Part shown: positions 51,712 through 62,015 of the stretch, piece after piece | Numbering within the stretch: the first letter of the stretch is position 1 | Layout of the letters: every line of letters begins with the position of its first letter | DNA from: Leadbetterella sp964563435 | GTDB lineage: Bacteria > Bacteroidota > Bacteroidia > Cytophagales > Spirosomataceae | Assembly: GCA_964563435.1 (NCBI GenBank) | Contig: CAZLXI010000010.1 | Span: forward strand, 1-64,000 | DNA length: 64,000 nt | Reading direction: 5' to 3' | Program-made: the position numbers and the translations under genes | The notes under the pieces: model-generated | The model's input: the letters and a program-made list of their open reading frames with translations, nothing else | The model's database searches: none | Told to the model about the DNA's origin: nothing

Positions 51712-51848
51712 AGTTAAAAGTTAAAAGTGAAAAGTTGCGGTACATTCATTTATAAAACACTAATATACCGCAACTTTTCACTTTCAACTTTTAGTTTTTA
51801 ACTTAATCCTTATCCCGCTGCGGCGGACCGTTTTTAGTTTTTAACTTT
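51712..51848. repeat. AT-rich palindrome, copy 2, with a gene-tail-like flank
   Basis: TTAAAAGTGAAAAGTTGCGGTA (51721-51742) matches the reverse complement of 51766-51787 in 21 of 22 bases. It lies between two gene starts (cvfB-like and the sensor kinase), so it is not a gene-end terminator here. Its right flank 51800-51825 is nearly identical (24 of 26) to the 3' end of the peroxiredoxin gene next to copy 3, and a further arm fragment (TTTTTAGTTTTTAACTTT) follows at 51831. Confidence 0.8.
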
Positions 51849-51913
51849 AATCTTACATATCTTTGACGAACCTATAAGGCGCTATTGGTTTTAGAAATGA
51901 ACTTTTTTCGACG

Positions 51914-54900
51914 TTGAATTCCAGTTTGCTCATATTACGCTTTGCCCTGTTTTTCCGGTGCAGGCCCGCTGTTTGGGTATCTCTTTTGTTCTGTATTTCT
52001 TTCCATTCGTCTGCCCAATCCGCCGGGCATGTCTTTGATCATATCACCCGCAGAGACGGGCTGTCATCCAATAAGGTGGAGGCCGTTTTGCAGGATCGTG
52101 AGGGGTTTTACTGGATCGCTACTGCTGACGGCCTGAATATGTTTGACGGTACACACTTCCGGATATTCCGTACCCATCCTTATGATACGACTACTATTCC
52201 TAATAACCACTGCAATGTGCTTCTGGAAGACCATGAAGGGCATATATGGGTGGGGACCAATAAAGGGCTGGCCCGGTATAATAAGCAGACAGGTACATTC
52301 AGGCGTTTTTATATTCAGAATGGCAGGGATAACTTTGACCCGCTTAACCGCATACTCAGCCTGACGATGGATAAAACCGGCAGGATATGGGCCGGCGGCT
52401 ACCGGTTATCCTATTATAATTCTGACGGGTTTACGACCATCATTGACCGCGTCATTTACGCCTCTAACCTGCATTATGATGCAGTAAACGATGCCGTATG
52501 GTATGAAACCCCGGAAGGCCTCCGGTACTTCAGTGTCCTCCTTAAAAAGGTCTTCAGTGCAGCCAATCATCCCGGTAATTTGAATCTCCTGTCTCTGAAG
52601 AGAGGCTTTACTTTTTGTATTCGAGGAGCCAGGCTGTGGTATTTTGATTATACCAACTCACGGCTGTGCAGCATGGACCTGAATACCTGGCAGGAGCGGC
52701 AGGAGGCGCACCTCCCGCTTCCTGAGATCAGGAGGATATTTGCCGATGACCGGGGCAATATCTGGTTGTACTTCCGGAACAGGGACGCGGTCATTTATAA
52801 TATTGTGAATAAAACCACGCAGGAAAGTTTTTTTGAAAAATACCATGACAAATCCGCCCTTTCGGGGCTATTGAACGATATTTATATCGATAAGGAAAGA
52901 AACTACTGGTTCAGCTCCAACGAAGGCATCAGTATATACGGGAAAAACAGCCGGAAATACAAATATTATAATCTCCCCGCAAATACCGGTATCATCTGCG
53001 GCGTTTGGAAAAATCCCCGGCAGCTTATTCTGTCTGTGGCTGACGGTCTGTATGAGTTTTCTCATGAAGAAAACAGGTTCAGCCCGCTGAGATTGTACGG
53101 GGTGCCCCGTGAGCGCATTTCCACGCTGGAGATCTCGGGCGACACCCTCATACTGGGCATGAAACAGAAGGTGATCCTGTATCACCTGCCCGGGAAAAAG
53201 ATCCTTCGTGAACTGCCGATAGACGGAACCCCGTGGTTTTTTATCAGGCAGGGCTCTGTTCTGTGGACAGGCACCTGGTATGCAGGGCTGTACAGGCATG
53301 ATCTCAACCGCAATGCTCCGCAGCACTATACCGGAAATTCCGACAGCTTACGGTATAAATACCTGGTCAGCGGGGCCGGATCTGCTTCCGGGGGAATATG
53401 GATAGGGTATAACGCCGGCTACGGATTCAGTCATCTCCGTGACGGAAAATTTGAACATTACAGGATCGCGATGGACAGCACATTACGGCATACGGTTTCC
53501 AATACCGTTACCAGCCTGGAGGAAGACCGGTACGGAAACCTGTGGATAGGTACTTTCGGTGGGGGATTGTACCATTTTCGGAGAGATGAGAACCGCTATG
53601 AGATGTACCTGCAAAGTGACGGCCTGCAGAGCAATTTTATCAATAAGACCCTCCTGGCAGGGGATACGTTGTGGGTAAATACGTCTAATGGTATCAGCTA
53701 TATCCCCCTGGCTACCCGGAAGGTTCATTCGGTGGATATGGAAATGATCTTCCCGAGTGATGATGTACATAATTCGGCGTTGCGGTCTCCGGACGGCACC
53801 CTGTGGTTCTTTTGTGAAAACAAGATACTTAGTGTGGTTCCCGGGGCCGGGAATATTTCTCCGTCTCCAACCCTGCTTATGGTCAGCCGCTTTAAGGTTC
53901 TGAACAGGGAGATAAAAGTACATCATGATCAGACCCTGCACCTGAAATATTCTGAAAACTACATTTCCTTTGCATTTTCGGTCATAAAAACCCATCCCGG
54001 GCTTCCGGTACAATATGCTTACCGCTTAGCCGGGATCAATGATGACTGGGTGCTTACCCGCACTCCGGAGGTCAGTTATGCTACCCTGGCCCCGGGCAGC
54101 TACGACCTGCTGATCAGGGCGGTGGATGTGGCCGGAGAATGGGGGGAGCCTTTCCGGCTGGGAATAGTTATTCACCCCCCTTTCTGGCAGACCTGGTGGT
54201 TCAGGTTGCTGTCGGGGGTACTGGTACTTGGCGTCCTGGGGTACATCGTCACCCTCGAACAGCGAAAGCAGATCAATAAGCTGAAGCAGGAGAACGAGAT
54301 CATCCAACTGAAAGCCGAAAAAGAGGCCGGTGTAGTGAAAGAACGGGAAAGGATCATTGCGGATCTCCATGATGACATCGGGGCTACGCTCAGCGGAATG
54401 AGCATATACGGCGACCTGGCCGGGAGGGTATGGGATGACAATCCGCCTGAAGGCAGGCGGATGCTGGGGGAGATCTCCTCCCTGTCGAGAAATCTCCTCG
54501 ACCGTATGAGTGACATTATATGGAGCATGAAACCCCCGGATAATGAAAAATATACCCTGGAGGGGAGGATCAGGAACTATGCCAATGATCTGCTGCTTCC
54601 CCGCAATATTCTCTGGGAGCTCGATATCGCTCCACGCCTTGACGCAGTCTTTAATAATCCCGAAGCCCGTAAAAACCTGTTGCTGATCGTCAAAGAAGCC
54701 ATCAACAATGCGGCCAAATACAGCGAAGCCGGTAAGGTGATGGTGAGCCTGAAGAAAAAAGACGGCAGGGTGATATTGGGTATAGCTGACAACGGTGTGG
54801 GTTTTGATATTGCCACAGTGACCCCGGGCAACGGCCTCGGTAATATAGAGAAGCGGTGCCGTTCACTGGGCGGAGAGTATCACCTCTCTTCAAGCCCGGG

Positions 54901-54952
54901 AAAAGGCACACGGGTGACCTGTATCATTCCTGAGGCCGCCCACACAATATGA
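51914..54952 (+). CDS. Two-component sensor histidine kinase with beta-propeller sensor
   Basis: 1012 residues starting at a TTG (51914), chosen because it allows a signal peptide (about 15-35) and no ATG fits better. The periplasmic part (40-670) has two-component-regulator propeller repeats such as LLEDHEGHIWVGTNKGLARY and LEEDRYGNLWIGTFGGGLYH. A Y_Y_Y domain (about 673-756) follows, then one membrane helix (about 758-780), a short coiled coil, a HisKA_3 phosphoacceptor (His819 in IADLHDDIGATLSGM) and an HATPase_c domain (NNAAKYSEAG, ADNGVGFD, GNGLGNIEKR). It senses an external signal and phosphorylates a response regulator, most probably the one encoded 48 bases downstream. There is no fused receiver domain. 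Confidence 0.93.
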   Translation: MNSSLLILRFALFFRCRPAVWVSLLFCISFHSSAQSAGHVFDHITRRDGLSSNKVEAVLQDREGFYWIATADGLNMFDGTHFRIFRTHPYDTTTIPNNHCNVLLEDHEGHIWVGTNKGLARYNKQTGTFRRFYIQNGRDNFDPLNRILSLTMDKTGRIWAGGYRLSYYNSDGFTTIIDRVIYASNLHYDAVNDAVWYETPEGLRYFSVLLKKVFSAANHPGNLNLLSLKRGFTFCIRGARLWYFDYTNSRLCSMDLNTWQERQEAHLPLPEIRRIFADDRGNIWLYFRNRDAVIYNIVNKTTQESFFEKYHDKSALSGLLNDIYIDKERNYWFSSNEGISIYGKNSRKYKYYNLPANTGIICGVWKNPRQLILSVADGLYEFSHEENRFSPLRLYGVPRERISTLEISGDTLILGMKQKVILYHLPGKKILRELPIDGTPWFFIRQGSVLWTGTWYAGLYRHDLNRNAPQHYTGNSDSLRYKYLVSGAGSASGGIWIGYNAGYGFSHLRDGKFEHYRIAMDSTLRHTVSNTVTSLEEDRYGNLWIGTFGGGLYHFRRDENRYEMYLQSDGLQSNFINKTLLAGDTLWVNTSNGISYIPLATRKVHSVDMEMIFPSDDVHNSALRSPDGTLWFFCENKILSVVPGAGNISPSPTLLMVSRFKVLNREIKVHHDQTLHLKYSENYISFAFSVIKTHPGLPVQYAYRLAGINDDWVLTRTPEVSYATLAPGSYDLLIRAVDVAGEWGEPFRLGIVIHPPFWQTWWFRLLSGVLVLGVLGYIVTLEQRKQINKLKQENEIIQLKAEKEAGVVKERERIIADLHDDIGATLSGMSIYGDLAGRVWDDNPPEGRRMLGEISSLSRNLLDRMSDIIWSMKPPDNEKYTLEGRIRNYANDLLLPRNILWELDIAPRLDAVFNNPEARKNLLLIVKEAINNAAKYSEAGKVMVSLKKKDGRVILGIADNGVGFDIATVTPGNGLGNIEKRCRSLGGEYHLSSSPGKGTRVTCIIPEAAHTI

Positions 54953-55000
54953 CTAAAATTAGCTATATCGTTTAAGGAATCAGAATGTTACATTTGCAGG

Positions 55001-55630
55001 ATGATACGTGTAGCCGTATATGATGACAGCCAGACACGCCGTGACAGCCTGCGGGCTTTTATCGGCCTTACGCCGGGCCTTGAGTGGGCCGGTGGGTTTG
55101 CCGGATGTGATCAGGTGCTGAAAGACATGGAAACCTGCCGTCCCGACCTCGTGCTGATGGACATCGAGATGCCCGGTGTGAACGGCCTGGAAGGAGTAAA
55201 GCTGATCAAACGGGCTTATCCTGAGATCAAGGTCATCATGCAAACGGCCTTTGATGATGATGAGAAGATCTTCGAAGCGCTGAAAAACGGGGCCGAAGGG
55301 TATATTCTGAAAACTGCCACGGTAACCCAGATCGCCCAGAGTATAGATGAGGTGATCAACGGCGGTGCGGCCATGACCCCCTCTATCGCGCTGAAAGTGA
55401 TGCGTTACTTCAGCCAGAGAAACACTACGCCGGAGAGCTACGAACTGACCCCCAGAGAAATGGAGATCCTGAAATACCTGGCCGAAGGGCTGCCTTATAA
55501 ACTGATAGCCGACAAGATCAGTGTCAGCTATTTTACCGTGAATAACCACGTAAAAAAGATATATAAGAAACTTCACGTCAACTCCCTTGCCGAAGCCGTA
55601 GCCCTGGCCCACAAAAACAGGATGGTCTGA
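55001..55630 (+). CDS. LuxR/NarL-type response regulator
   Basis: The 209-residue protein has a receiver domain (1-120) with the acidic pair in VYDDSQ, the phosphorylation Asp in LVLMDIEMPG, and the Thr/Lys positions in VIMQTAF and YILKTA. A C-terminal LuxR-type HTH (about 145-205) reads LTPREMEILKYLAEGLPYKLIADKISVSYFTVNNHVKKIYKKL. It is the partner of the sensor kinase directly upstream. A gene set controlled by the pair could include the large adhesin that follows 139 bases later, but this is inferred from position. Confidence 0.95.
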   Translation: MIRVAVYDDSQTRRDSLRAFIGLTPGLEWAGGFAGCDQVLKDMETCRPDLVLMDIEMPGVNGLEGVKLIKRAYPEIKVIMQTAFDDDEKIFEALKNGAEGYILKTATVTQIAQSIDEVINGGAAMTPSIALKVMRYFSQRNTTPESYELTPREMEILKYLAEGLPYKLIADKISVSYFTVNNHVKKIYKKLHVNSLAEAVALAHKNRMV

Positions 55631-55769
55631 CCCCTTTCAGCATAGCTGCCGGCCGGCTTTACCCCCTTCACTGACTGCGTAAATGACTATATTCAGCTAT
55701 TGATGTGCAAGTATAATCTGTTGACTTTTACGGTGTTAAAATTCAATCGTTGTTTAACCCCGTTCTGCT

Positions 55770-58700
55770 ATGAAAAACACATTTATTTTCTTAATTATCC
55801 TGACTCTCTCAGCAGCCGGACTGCAGGCACAGTTTCCCGGCGGCTTCAGGACAAACAGGGCTTTCGTCAGCATAGAGCCATGCCCGCCCATACACTTTGT
55901 AAAACAGGGGGCTTCAGGCAGCGGCAGCAGTTGGGCCGATGCCTCCGGTGATATACAGGCTATGATGGATGCGGCCGCTGATTGCGGCGGTGGTGAGGTA
56001 TGGGTGGCATCGGGTACGTATAAGCCCAATCGCCGGGCCAATGCCACCGGCACTATCACCCCCAATGACCGCGATAACGCCTTTGTGATGCGCAATAATG
56101 TGAAGCTCTTCGGCGGCTTTGCCGGTACCGAAGCCGCCCTGGCTGAGCGGGTATTGAATGCTGCTCAACCCAGTATTCTCAGCGGGGATTTTAATGGTGA
56201 TGACAATATCGAAGGGGCCGGACAGAGCCTCCTCATTAGCGGTAACGGTGAAAATGCCCATCATGTGGTCATCTCTGCCGGGGCTGTAGGCACCGCCGTG
56301 CTGGATGGGTTTAAGGTTACGGGTGGGTTTGCCAATGGCAGTGGAAGCATAGTGGTGAATTTCGTTAGTGTTTTTAGAACAATTGGTGGCGGAATGGCCA
56401 ACGTATCTTCCTCTCCCACCGTGACCAACAGCCTTTTTGAAGGCAATGCTACCGCTTTTCTTAGTTTGAGTGATGGCGGAGGCGGAATAGGGAATAGTGA
56501 GGGCTCCTCCCTGATCATATCCAACAGTACTTTTACAAAGAATTCAGCCTTTGCGGGAGGTGGAATATTAAATTCTTTCTCCGGCCTGACCCTCACGGAT
56601 TGTATTTTTACCGACAACCTGGCGAGAGAGGGTGGGGGGTTAAATAATAATACATCGAGTATCAGCAGCATTAATGGATGTTCATTTACAAATAATGCCG
56701 CTCAATTTTCAGGTGGGGCCATAACCAATCTTACCTCGGTGACTTCTTCCGTATCGCTAACCGTTACTGATTGTAATTTTACCGGTAATTTTGCTGCCGG
56801 TAGCACTGGCGGGGCAGGTATTCGGAATACCCTGAATTCTACGGCTGTCATTACGGGCAGTAACTTTACAGGAAATAAGGTCACGGCAGCTAATGGCTCC
56901 GGAGGAGCGTTGTCCAACAGTGCCTCCTTCCAGATCAACGGTAGTGTTTTCTCCGGTAACGAAGCCGTTACAGGAGGCGGAATGATCAACTTCGGCTCTT
57001 CTAATGCAGCTATAAATGGCTGTGAATTCACTACTAACACAGCCCAGGGCGGAGGAGGGATGTATAATTTTGATTCCTTTCCTTCTGTGAGCAACACGGT
57101 GTTTTCAGGCAATACCGCCTCTTTCGGCGGAGGCATGTTTAATACATCCTCTTCCTCCACTACGGCCAGACGGCATGCAGAACTACCCACCACCCTCTAC
57201 AGTGGTGATAGAACACCCCATACTGCTGCACTTTTAACAGATCAGGAAGAAAGTGATATTTTGCTTCCTGATGAAAACAATAACGCCGGGAGTACAGGTC
57301 TTAGGCTGGCCGTTTCCGGTTCGTTAGCCGCTCCTGCAATAGAAAACTGTATATTTATCGGTAACACTTCAGACAATGACGGAGGAGGTATGAGGAACAG
57401 GAATTCCTCTCCCAGGATTACCAACAGCCTGTTTTCAAACAACAGCGCCACGAATGCCGGTGGCGGAATAGCCAATAGCCTGGGTTCTAACCCCCATATA
57501 ATCAATACTACTTTTTCAGGTAATACCGCCGGGCAGGGGGGGGCGACTATGAACAACGAGTCCGGCCCCGTGATCACCAATACCATTATTTTTGGCAACA
57601 GCAGTGGTATTGAAGACGTACTTTCTACGCCTGTGGTTACTTTCAGCCTGGTGCAGGGAGGGTATCCCGGCGAGGGCAATATCGATGCCGATCCTCTCTT
57701 TGTGAATGCCGCCGGAGGAGATTATCACCTGCAGGACTGTAGCCCGGCGATCAATTCCGGGAGCAATGCGGCCGCTTCAGGTCTCGCCACGGACCTGGAC
57801 GGTGAAGCCCGGATAAAGGGGGGCAATATAGACATGGGCGCATTGGAAAACGATGGGCTGCTGCCCGTTCAGCTCAGTATTGCCTTTGTCAATCCCCCCA
57901 CCACTTGCGGTGCGACAGATGGGACCATTACGTTCAGTACCAACCTGCCCGACGGTGAGCATACCCTGAACTTCCGGTCAGGTGCCAAAGACACCTCAGC
58001 CTTGGTGACGGTGGCCGCACAATTCACTTTGCTTAACGCTCTGGGGACAGGTAATTTTTCTGCCTTTAGTATTTCGGGGGACAATTTTTGTACAGGCAAA
58101 GCTGATACCACCATTAGTTTTGGCAGCGGACCTGAAACCTTGTTTTCGTTCCTTACATCCGTTAACCCGGGTGCCTGCGGGCTTAATGACGGCTCGATGC
58201 TGTTCATGACGGATCAACCTGACGATGTTTATACACTGACATTCAAAAAAGACGGCAGAGATACCCTGATTTCCGTAAAGGTCAATAGTACCATAATTCA
58301 TGTAGAACACCTCGCAGAAGGCATTTACAGTGATTTTTCCCTGGTTACCAGCGGGTCCTGCCCGGGCACTTTTACCGGGCCGCTGACCCTGACCGCGCCC
58401 CCCGCTCCGGGCATTGCGGTAGAAGAGGTCACCGATATTTCTACCTGCGGCGGTACAGATGGCCGTATCACATTCTCCACCAGCCTGCCTGACGGCTCTT
58501 ACAACATAGCCTTTAAAAAAGACGGGAAAGACACTACTGCTACGGTAGCGGTTTCCGGTAGCGTCATTTCAAACGGGGCATCCTCCGGGCGCATGTCGAC
58601 CCCAAAAGCAACTTCGGCGCGTATGGCCGTTTCAAGCCCCATTTTAACTATATTTTCACTGGATAACCTGGCAGGAGGCGTTTATTCGGAGTTCAGCATT

Positions 58701-61700
58701 ACAGTGGATGGCTGCACATCGGTGCTGGATACCACACTTACGCTGAATGCTCCTTCCGCCCCGACCCTTGCCGTAGATACGGTCACAGACCCCACCACCT
58801 GCGGAACCGCAGACGGCAGCATAACCTTTGCCACTAACCTTCCGGATGACAGCTACACCCTCAGTTTTAAGAAGGATACCCGGGACACTACCTCTACGGT
58901 CACCGTTAGCAGCGGGATGTTGGTTATTAGCGGACTCACCGCCGGAGAATACACCATGTTCACTATTACCACAGGCGGCGGCAGTAATTCGCGTTTATCG
59001 GTGAGCTCAGGAGGCTGCGTTTACAATTTCGCTGAAAAGGTGAAACTGACGGCCCCTAGGAGTATGCTGGTGTTCAAAGAGAAAACAGACCCTGCCACCT
59101 GTGGAGTTAATGATGCCGCAATCGTCTTCACGTCTTCCCTTCCGGCCGGTAGTTATATGCTGAATTATACACTTGACGGGAGCCCTGAGACGGCCACTGT
59201 GACCGTAAGTTCGGGAGACTTTACGCTTAATAACCTGAGCGGCGGTAATTACGCTGATTTCAGTATAATTACCCAGGCCTGCGAATATGTTTACCAGGAT
59301 GAGATCGTGATCCCCAATTCCGTGGCTCCCGGCGGCGTGATCACCCCCGACGGCCCCACCGAACTCTGCGAAGATGACCTGGTCAGCCTCACCGCCGCCG
59401 AAGGTGCCTCCTACCTGTGGAGTACGGGCGATACTACCCGCACCATCATCGTCGGGGCCGCCGGAACCTATAGCGTGACCGTCACTTCGGCCCGGGGCTG
59501 TAAGTCGGAAGCCGATATTACGGTAACCCAAAAAGTATGTAATCTGCCTCCCGTGGCCGTATGTAAGCCCCTGGTAGTGCTGGTGGCCAACGCCGACTGC
59601 TACGCCGTGCTGACCACCCGGGATCTCGATGCCGGCTCGTACGATCCCAACGGCGACTGGACACGCCACACCCTCCTTAACTCCGACGGTATCTTCCGCC
59701 CTGGCGAATATACCGTCACCTATGAAGTGATGGACCCCAAAGGCGCCTTCAGCACCTGCGAATCACAGGTAAGGGTACTCGACCACACCCCGCCCGTGGC
59801 CCGGGCCCGTGATCTCATCCTGGAGCTCGATACCAACGGCCAGGCCTCCATCAGCGTGGCCGATGTAGACGCCGGCAGCTATGATAACTGTGGCCCTGTG
59901 ACCATCAGCCTCAACCGCACCACTTTCGACTGCTCCGACCTCGGAAACCTCCAGGTCAGGCTTACCGTCACCGATGCCGGCGGTAATATGTCGGAAGCCT
60001 TGTCAGACATCCGGATCGTCGATAATACCCCGCCGGTGATCCAGGCTACTGACCTTACCCTCACCCTAGACGAAAACGGCCGCGCAGCCATCAGTACCGA
60101 TAACCTCATCACCGGGATCTCGGATAACTGCGGAATATGGAGTGTCAGCGTTTCACAGAATGAATTCAACTGTGAGCACATCGGAGAAAACCAGGTGGTC
60201 ATCACGATAGAAGACGTTCAGGGTAACCGTACCACGGCCACCGTGACCGTCACGGTAAAAGACACTACCTCACCCGTGGTCAGCGCCAAAGACCTTACGC
60301 TCTACCTCGACAAAGAGGGTAAGGCTACCCTCACCACCGCACTGGCGGATGACGGCAGCAAAGACAATTGCGGTATCATTAGTCTCAGCATAGACCGGGA
60401 AGAATTCGGCTGCCAGGACCTCGGGGAGCAAACCCTCACCCTGACGGCCGTCGACGCGGCAGGCAATACCTCCGAAACTACCTTCATCGTCACCGTACTG
60501 GACACCCTGGCTCCGATTGTGCTGGCGAAAGACATCACCCTTTACCTCGATTCCGCCGGACAAGCCGCCCTGGCGCCCGAAGACATCGACGAAGGCAGCA
60601 GCGATAACTGCGGCATCGCTGACCGAAGCCTGCAGTACACCGCTTTTGATTGCCCCAATGTGGGTACGCAGCCGGTGCAGTACACCGTCACTGACGGCAG
60701 CGGAAACAGCACTTCGGTGATCATCCAGGTCACCGTACGCGATACCATTGCTCCCGAAGTATTAACCCAAAACGTTGTGCTGGAACTGGACGGTGACGGT
60801 AAGGCCATCCTGTCTGTCAACGACGTGGACGCCGGCAGCTCAGACAACTGCACGATTGCTGCCATGAGCCTCTCCCAGACCGACTTCTCCTGCGCCGACC
60901 TGGGTAGCCGGAGGGTGACCCTCACCGTAAGGGATGTCAACGGTAACCAAAGTGCTGACAGGGCCTCGGTGCTGATCAAAGACCCTAACGGTGTTTGTCC
61001 CTGCTCTTACGGCGTACTGGCCTGGCGCGGCGTCATCCTGAGAAGCAACGAGGTATCTGCCGGTGGGGTAGGCGTTATCAACAAGGGTAAGAAAGTAAGG
61101 CTGCGTAACACGGTCATTAATACCGAAGGCACCTTTGTAAAGTCCCCACAAAGCCGTTTTGACAACCAGAGTGCGGCCAGGATCTACATTCGGGGGGCAG
61201 CCCCTACTCCCGAAGCCTTCCGCAAGAATAGCTATAAAGATAAAAACAAAGAAACGGCAGGTAATGGTGAAAGCCTTACCCTGGCCGCCGGCCGCTACGG
61301 CAGGATCAAAGCCGGCAAAGATGCCACGCTGACCTTCAGTGGTGGCGAAGTGTATATCCGCAGCCTGAAAGTGAAGAAAAATGCCAGCCTGGTGTTCTCG
61401 GAAAACACCGTCTTATTGGTCAGGAACGGTGTAAAGCTGGGTAAGAACGTGACCCTGAATACCCGCGGTGAACCGGTCAGGATTTATGCCGGCAGCGGCA
61501 TCACCGTGGGCAATGCTTCAGAAATCAGAGGCATACTGCACACCCGGAGCAACCTGAAGGTCCACGGCGGCGGGGAGATCACCTATCTGGAAGGTTTATT
61601 TATCGCTGATAAGATCCGTGGCGGAAGAAATACGCACTGGGCCGGAGGAGGCGTGCTTTGTACAGGTAATAATGAGCCTGAACCGGTGCTGGCTTCCGAA

Positions 61701-62009
61701 AAGGACAAAAAATCCCGTCAGATTGAGCCTGTCGAAGCCCCGGCCAGCATTACAGACGCCGACATCCGGGTCAGTGTATGGCCCAATCCTGCCGTAGAAA
61801 GAATACAGGTTGAAATAGAAAGTGAGGCACCTGACGGAAATCTGCTGCTGGTGGATATGCAGGGTAATATATTGTTCAGAAAGGCCTACACGGGTCAGTA
61901 CAGCCGGCAGGAAATTAACCTCGGAAAATTCCCCACAGGAACTTACGTACTAAGAGTCAGCAGTGGCGGAAAAGAAAAGACACTTCGGGTGTTTAAAGAG
62001 AAAAGATAA
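55770..62009 (+). CDS. Giant secreted adhesin-like protein with beta-helix, five 80-residue modules and T9SS tail
   Basis: 2079 residues. A signal peptide (KNTFIFLIILTLSAAGLQAQ) is followed by a right-handed parallel beta-helix (about 35-690) made of repeats such as ITNSLFSNNSATNAGGGIAN. Next come five SprB-like units (starting near 706, 797, 886, 1006 and 1105, each with CG..DG and LP.G.Y), one PKD/Ig-like unit (about 1187-1257) and five modules of exactly 80 residues (1338-1737), each starting D.T.P and carrying SDNC and a second Cys. A unique domain (about 1740-1990) with glycine-rich beta structure and a C-terminal type A sorting domain (WPNPAVERIQVEIE to SGGKEKTLRVF) complete the chain. 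The protein is exported by the type IX system and probably attached to the surface; binding to sugars or cells is inferred. Confidence 0.9.
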   Translation: MKNTFIFLIILTLSAAGLQAQFPGGFRTNRAFVSIEPCPPIHFVKQGASGSGSSWADASGDIQAMMDAAADCGGGEVWVASGTYKPNRRANATGTITPNDRDNAFVMRNNVKLFGGFAGTEAALAERVLNAAQPSILSGDFNGDDNIEGAGQSLLISGNGENAHHVVISAGAVGTAVLDGFKVTGGFANGSGSIVVNFVSVFRTIGGGMANVSSSPTVTNSLFEGNATAFLSLSDGGGGIGNSEGSSLIISNSTFTKNSAFAGGGILNSFSGLTLTDCIFTDNLAREGGGLNNNTSSISSINGCSFTNNAAQFSGGAITNLTSVTSSVSLTVTDCNFTGNFAAGSTGGAGIRNTLNSTAVITGSNFTGNKVTAANGSGGALSNSASFQINGSVFSGNEAVTGGGMINFGSSNAAINGCEFTTNTAQGGGGMYNFDSFPSVSNTVFSGNTASFGGGMFNTSSSSTTARRHAELPTTLYSGDRTPHTAALLTDQEESDILLPDENNNAGSTGLRLAVSGSLAAPAIENCIFIGNTSDNDGGGMRNRNSSPRITNSLFSNNSATNAGGGIANSLGSNPHIINTTFSGNTAGQGGATMNNESGPVITNTIIFGNSSGIEDVLSTPVVTFSLVQGGYPGEGNIDADPLFVNAAGGDYHLQDCSPAINSGSNAAASGLATDLDGEARIKGGNIDMGALENDGLLPVQLSIAFVNPPTTCGATDGTITFSTNLPDGEHTLNFRSGAKDTSALVTVAAQFTLLNALGTGNFSAFSISGDNFCTGKADTTISFGSGPETLFSFLTSVNPGACGLNDGSMLFMTDQPDDVYTLTFKKDGRDTLISVKVNSTIIHVEHLAEGIYSDFSLVTSGSCPGTFTGPLTLTAPPAPGIAVEEVTDISTCGGTDGRITFSTSLPDGSYNIAFKKDGKDTTATVAVSGSVISNGASSGRMSTPKATSARMAVSSPILTIFSLDNLAGGVYSEFSITVDGCTSVLDTTLTLNAPSAPTLAVDTVTDPTTCGTADGSITFATNLPDDSYTLSFKKDTRDTTSTVTVSSGMLVISGLTAGEYTMFTITTGGGSNSRLSVSSGGCVYNFAEKVKLTAPRSMLVFKEKTDPATCGVNDAAIVFTSSLPAGSYMLNYTLDGSPETATVTVSSGDFTLNNLSGGNYADFSIITQACEYVYQDEIVIPNSVAPGGVITPDGPTELCEDDLVSLTAAEGASYLWSTGDTTRTIIVGAAGTYSVTVTSARGCKSEADITVTQKVCNLPPVAVCKPLVVLVANADCYAVLTTRDLDAGSYDPNGDWTRHTLLNSDGIFRPGEYTVTYEVMDPKGAFSTCESQVRVLDHTPPVARARDLILELDTNGQASISVADVDAGSYDNCGPVTISLNRTTFDCSDLGNLQVRLTVTDAGGNMSEALSDIRIVDNTPPVIQATDLTLTLDENGRAAISTDNLITGISDNCGIWSVSVSQNEFNCEHIGENQVVITIEDVQGNRTTATVTVTVKDTTSPVVSAKDLTLYLDKEGKATLTTALADDGSKDNCGIISLSIDREEFGCQDLGEQTLTLTAVDAAGNTSETTFIVTVLDTLAPIVLAKDITLYLDSAGQAALAPEDIDEGSSDNCGIADRSLQYTAFDCPNVGTQPVQYTVTDGSGNSTSVIIQVTVRDTIAPEVLTQNVVLELDGDGKAILSVNDVDAGSSDNCTIAAMSLSQTDFSCADLGSRRVTLTVRDVNGNQSADRASVLIKDPNGVCPCSYGVLAWRGVILRSNEVSAGGVGVINKGKKVRLRNTVINTEGTFVKSPQSRFDNQSAARIYIRGAAPTPEAFRKNSYKDKNKETAGNGESLTLAAGRYGRIKAGKDATLTFSGGEVYIRSLKVKKNASLVFSENTVLLVRNGVKLGKNVTLNTRGEPVRIYAGSGITVGNASEIRGILHTRSNLKVHGGGEITYLEGLFIADKIRGGRNTHWAGGGVLCTGNNEPEPVLASEKDKKSRQIEPVEAPASITDADIRVSVWPNPAVERIQVEIESEAPDGNLLLVDMQGNILFRKAYTGQYSRQEINLGKFPTGTYVLRVSSGGKEKTLRVFKEKR

Positions 62010-62015
62010 ATAAAG

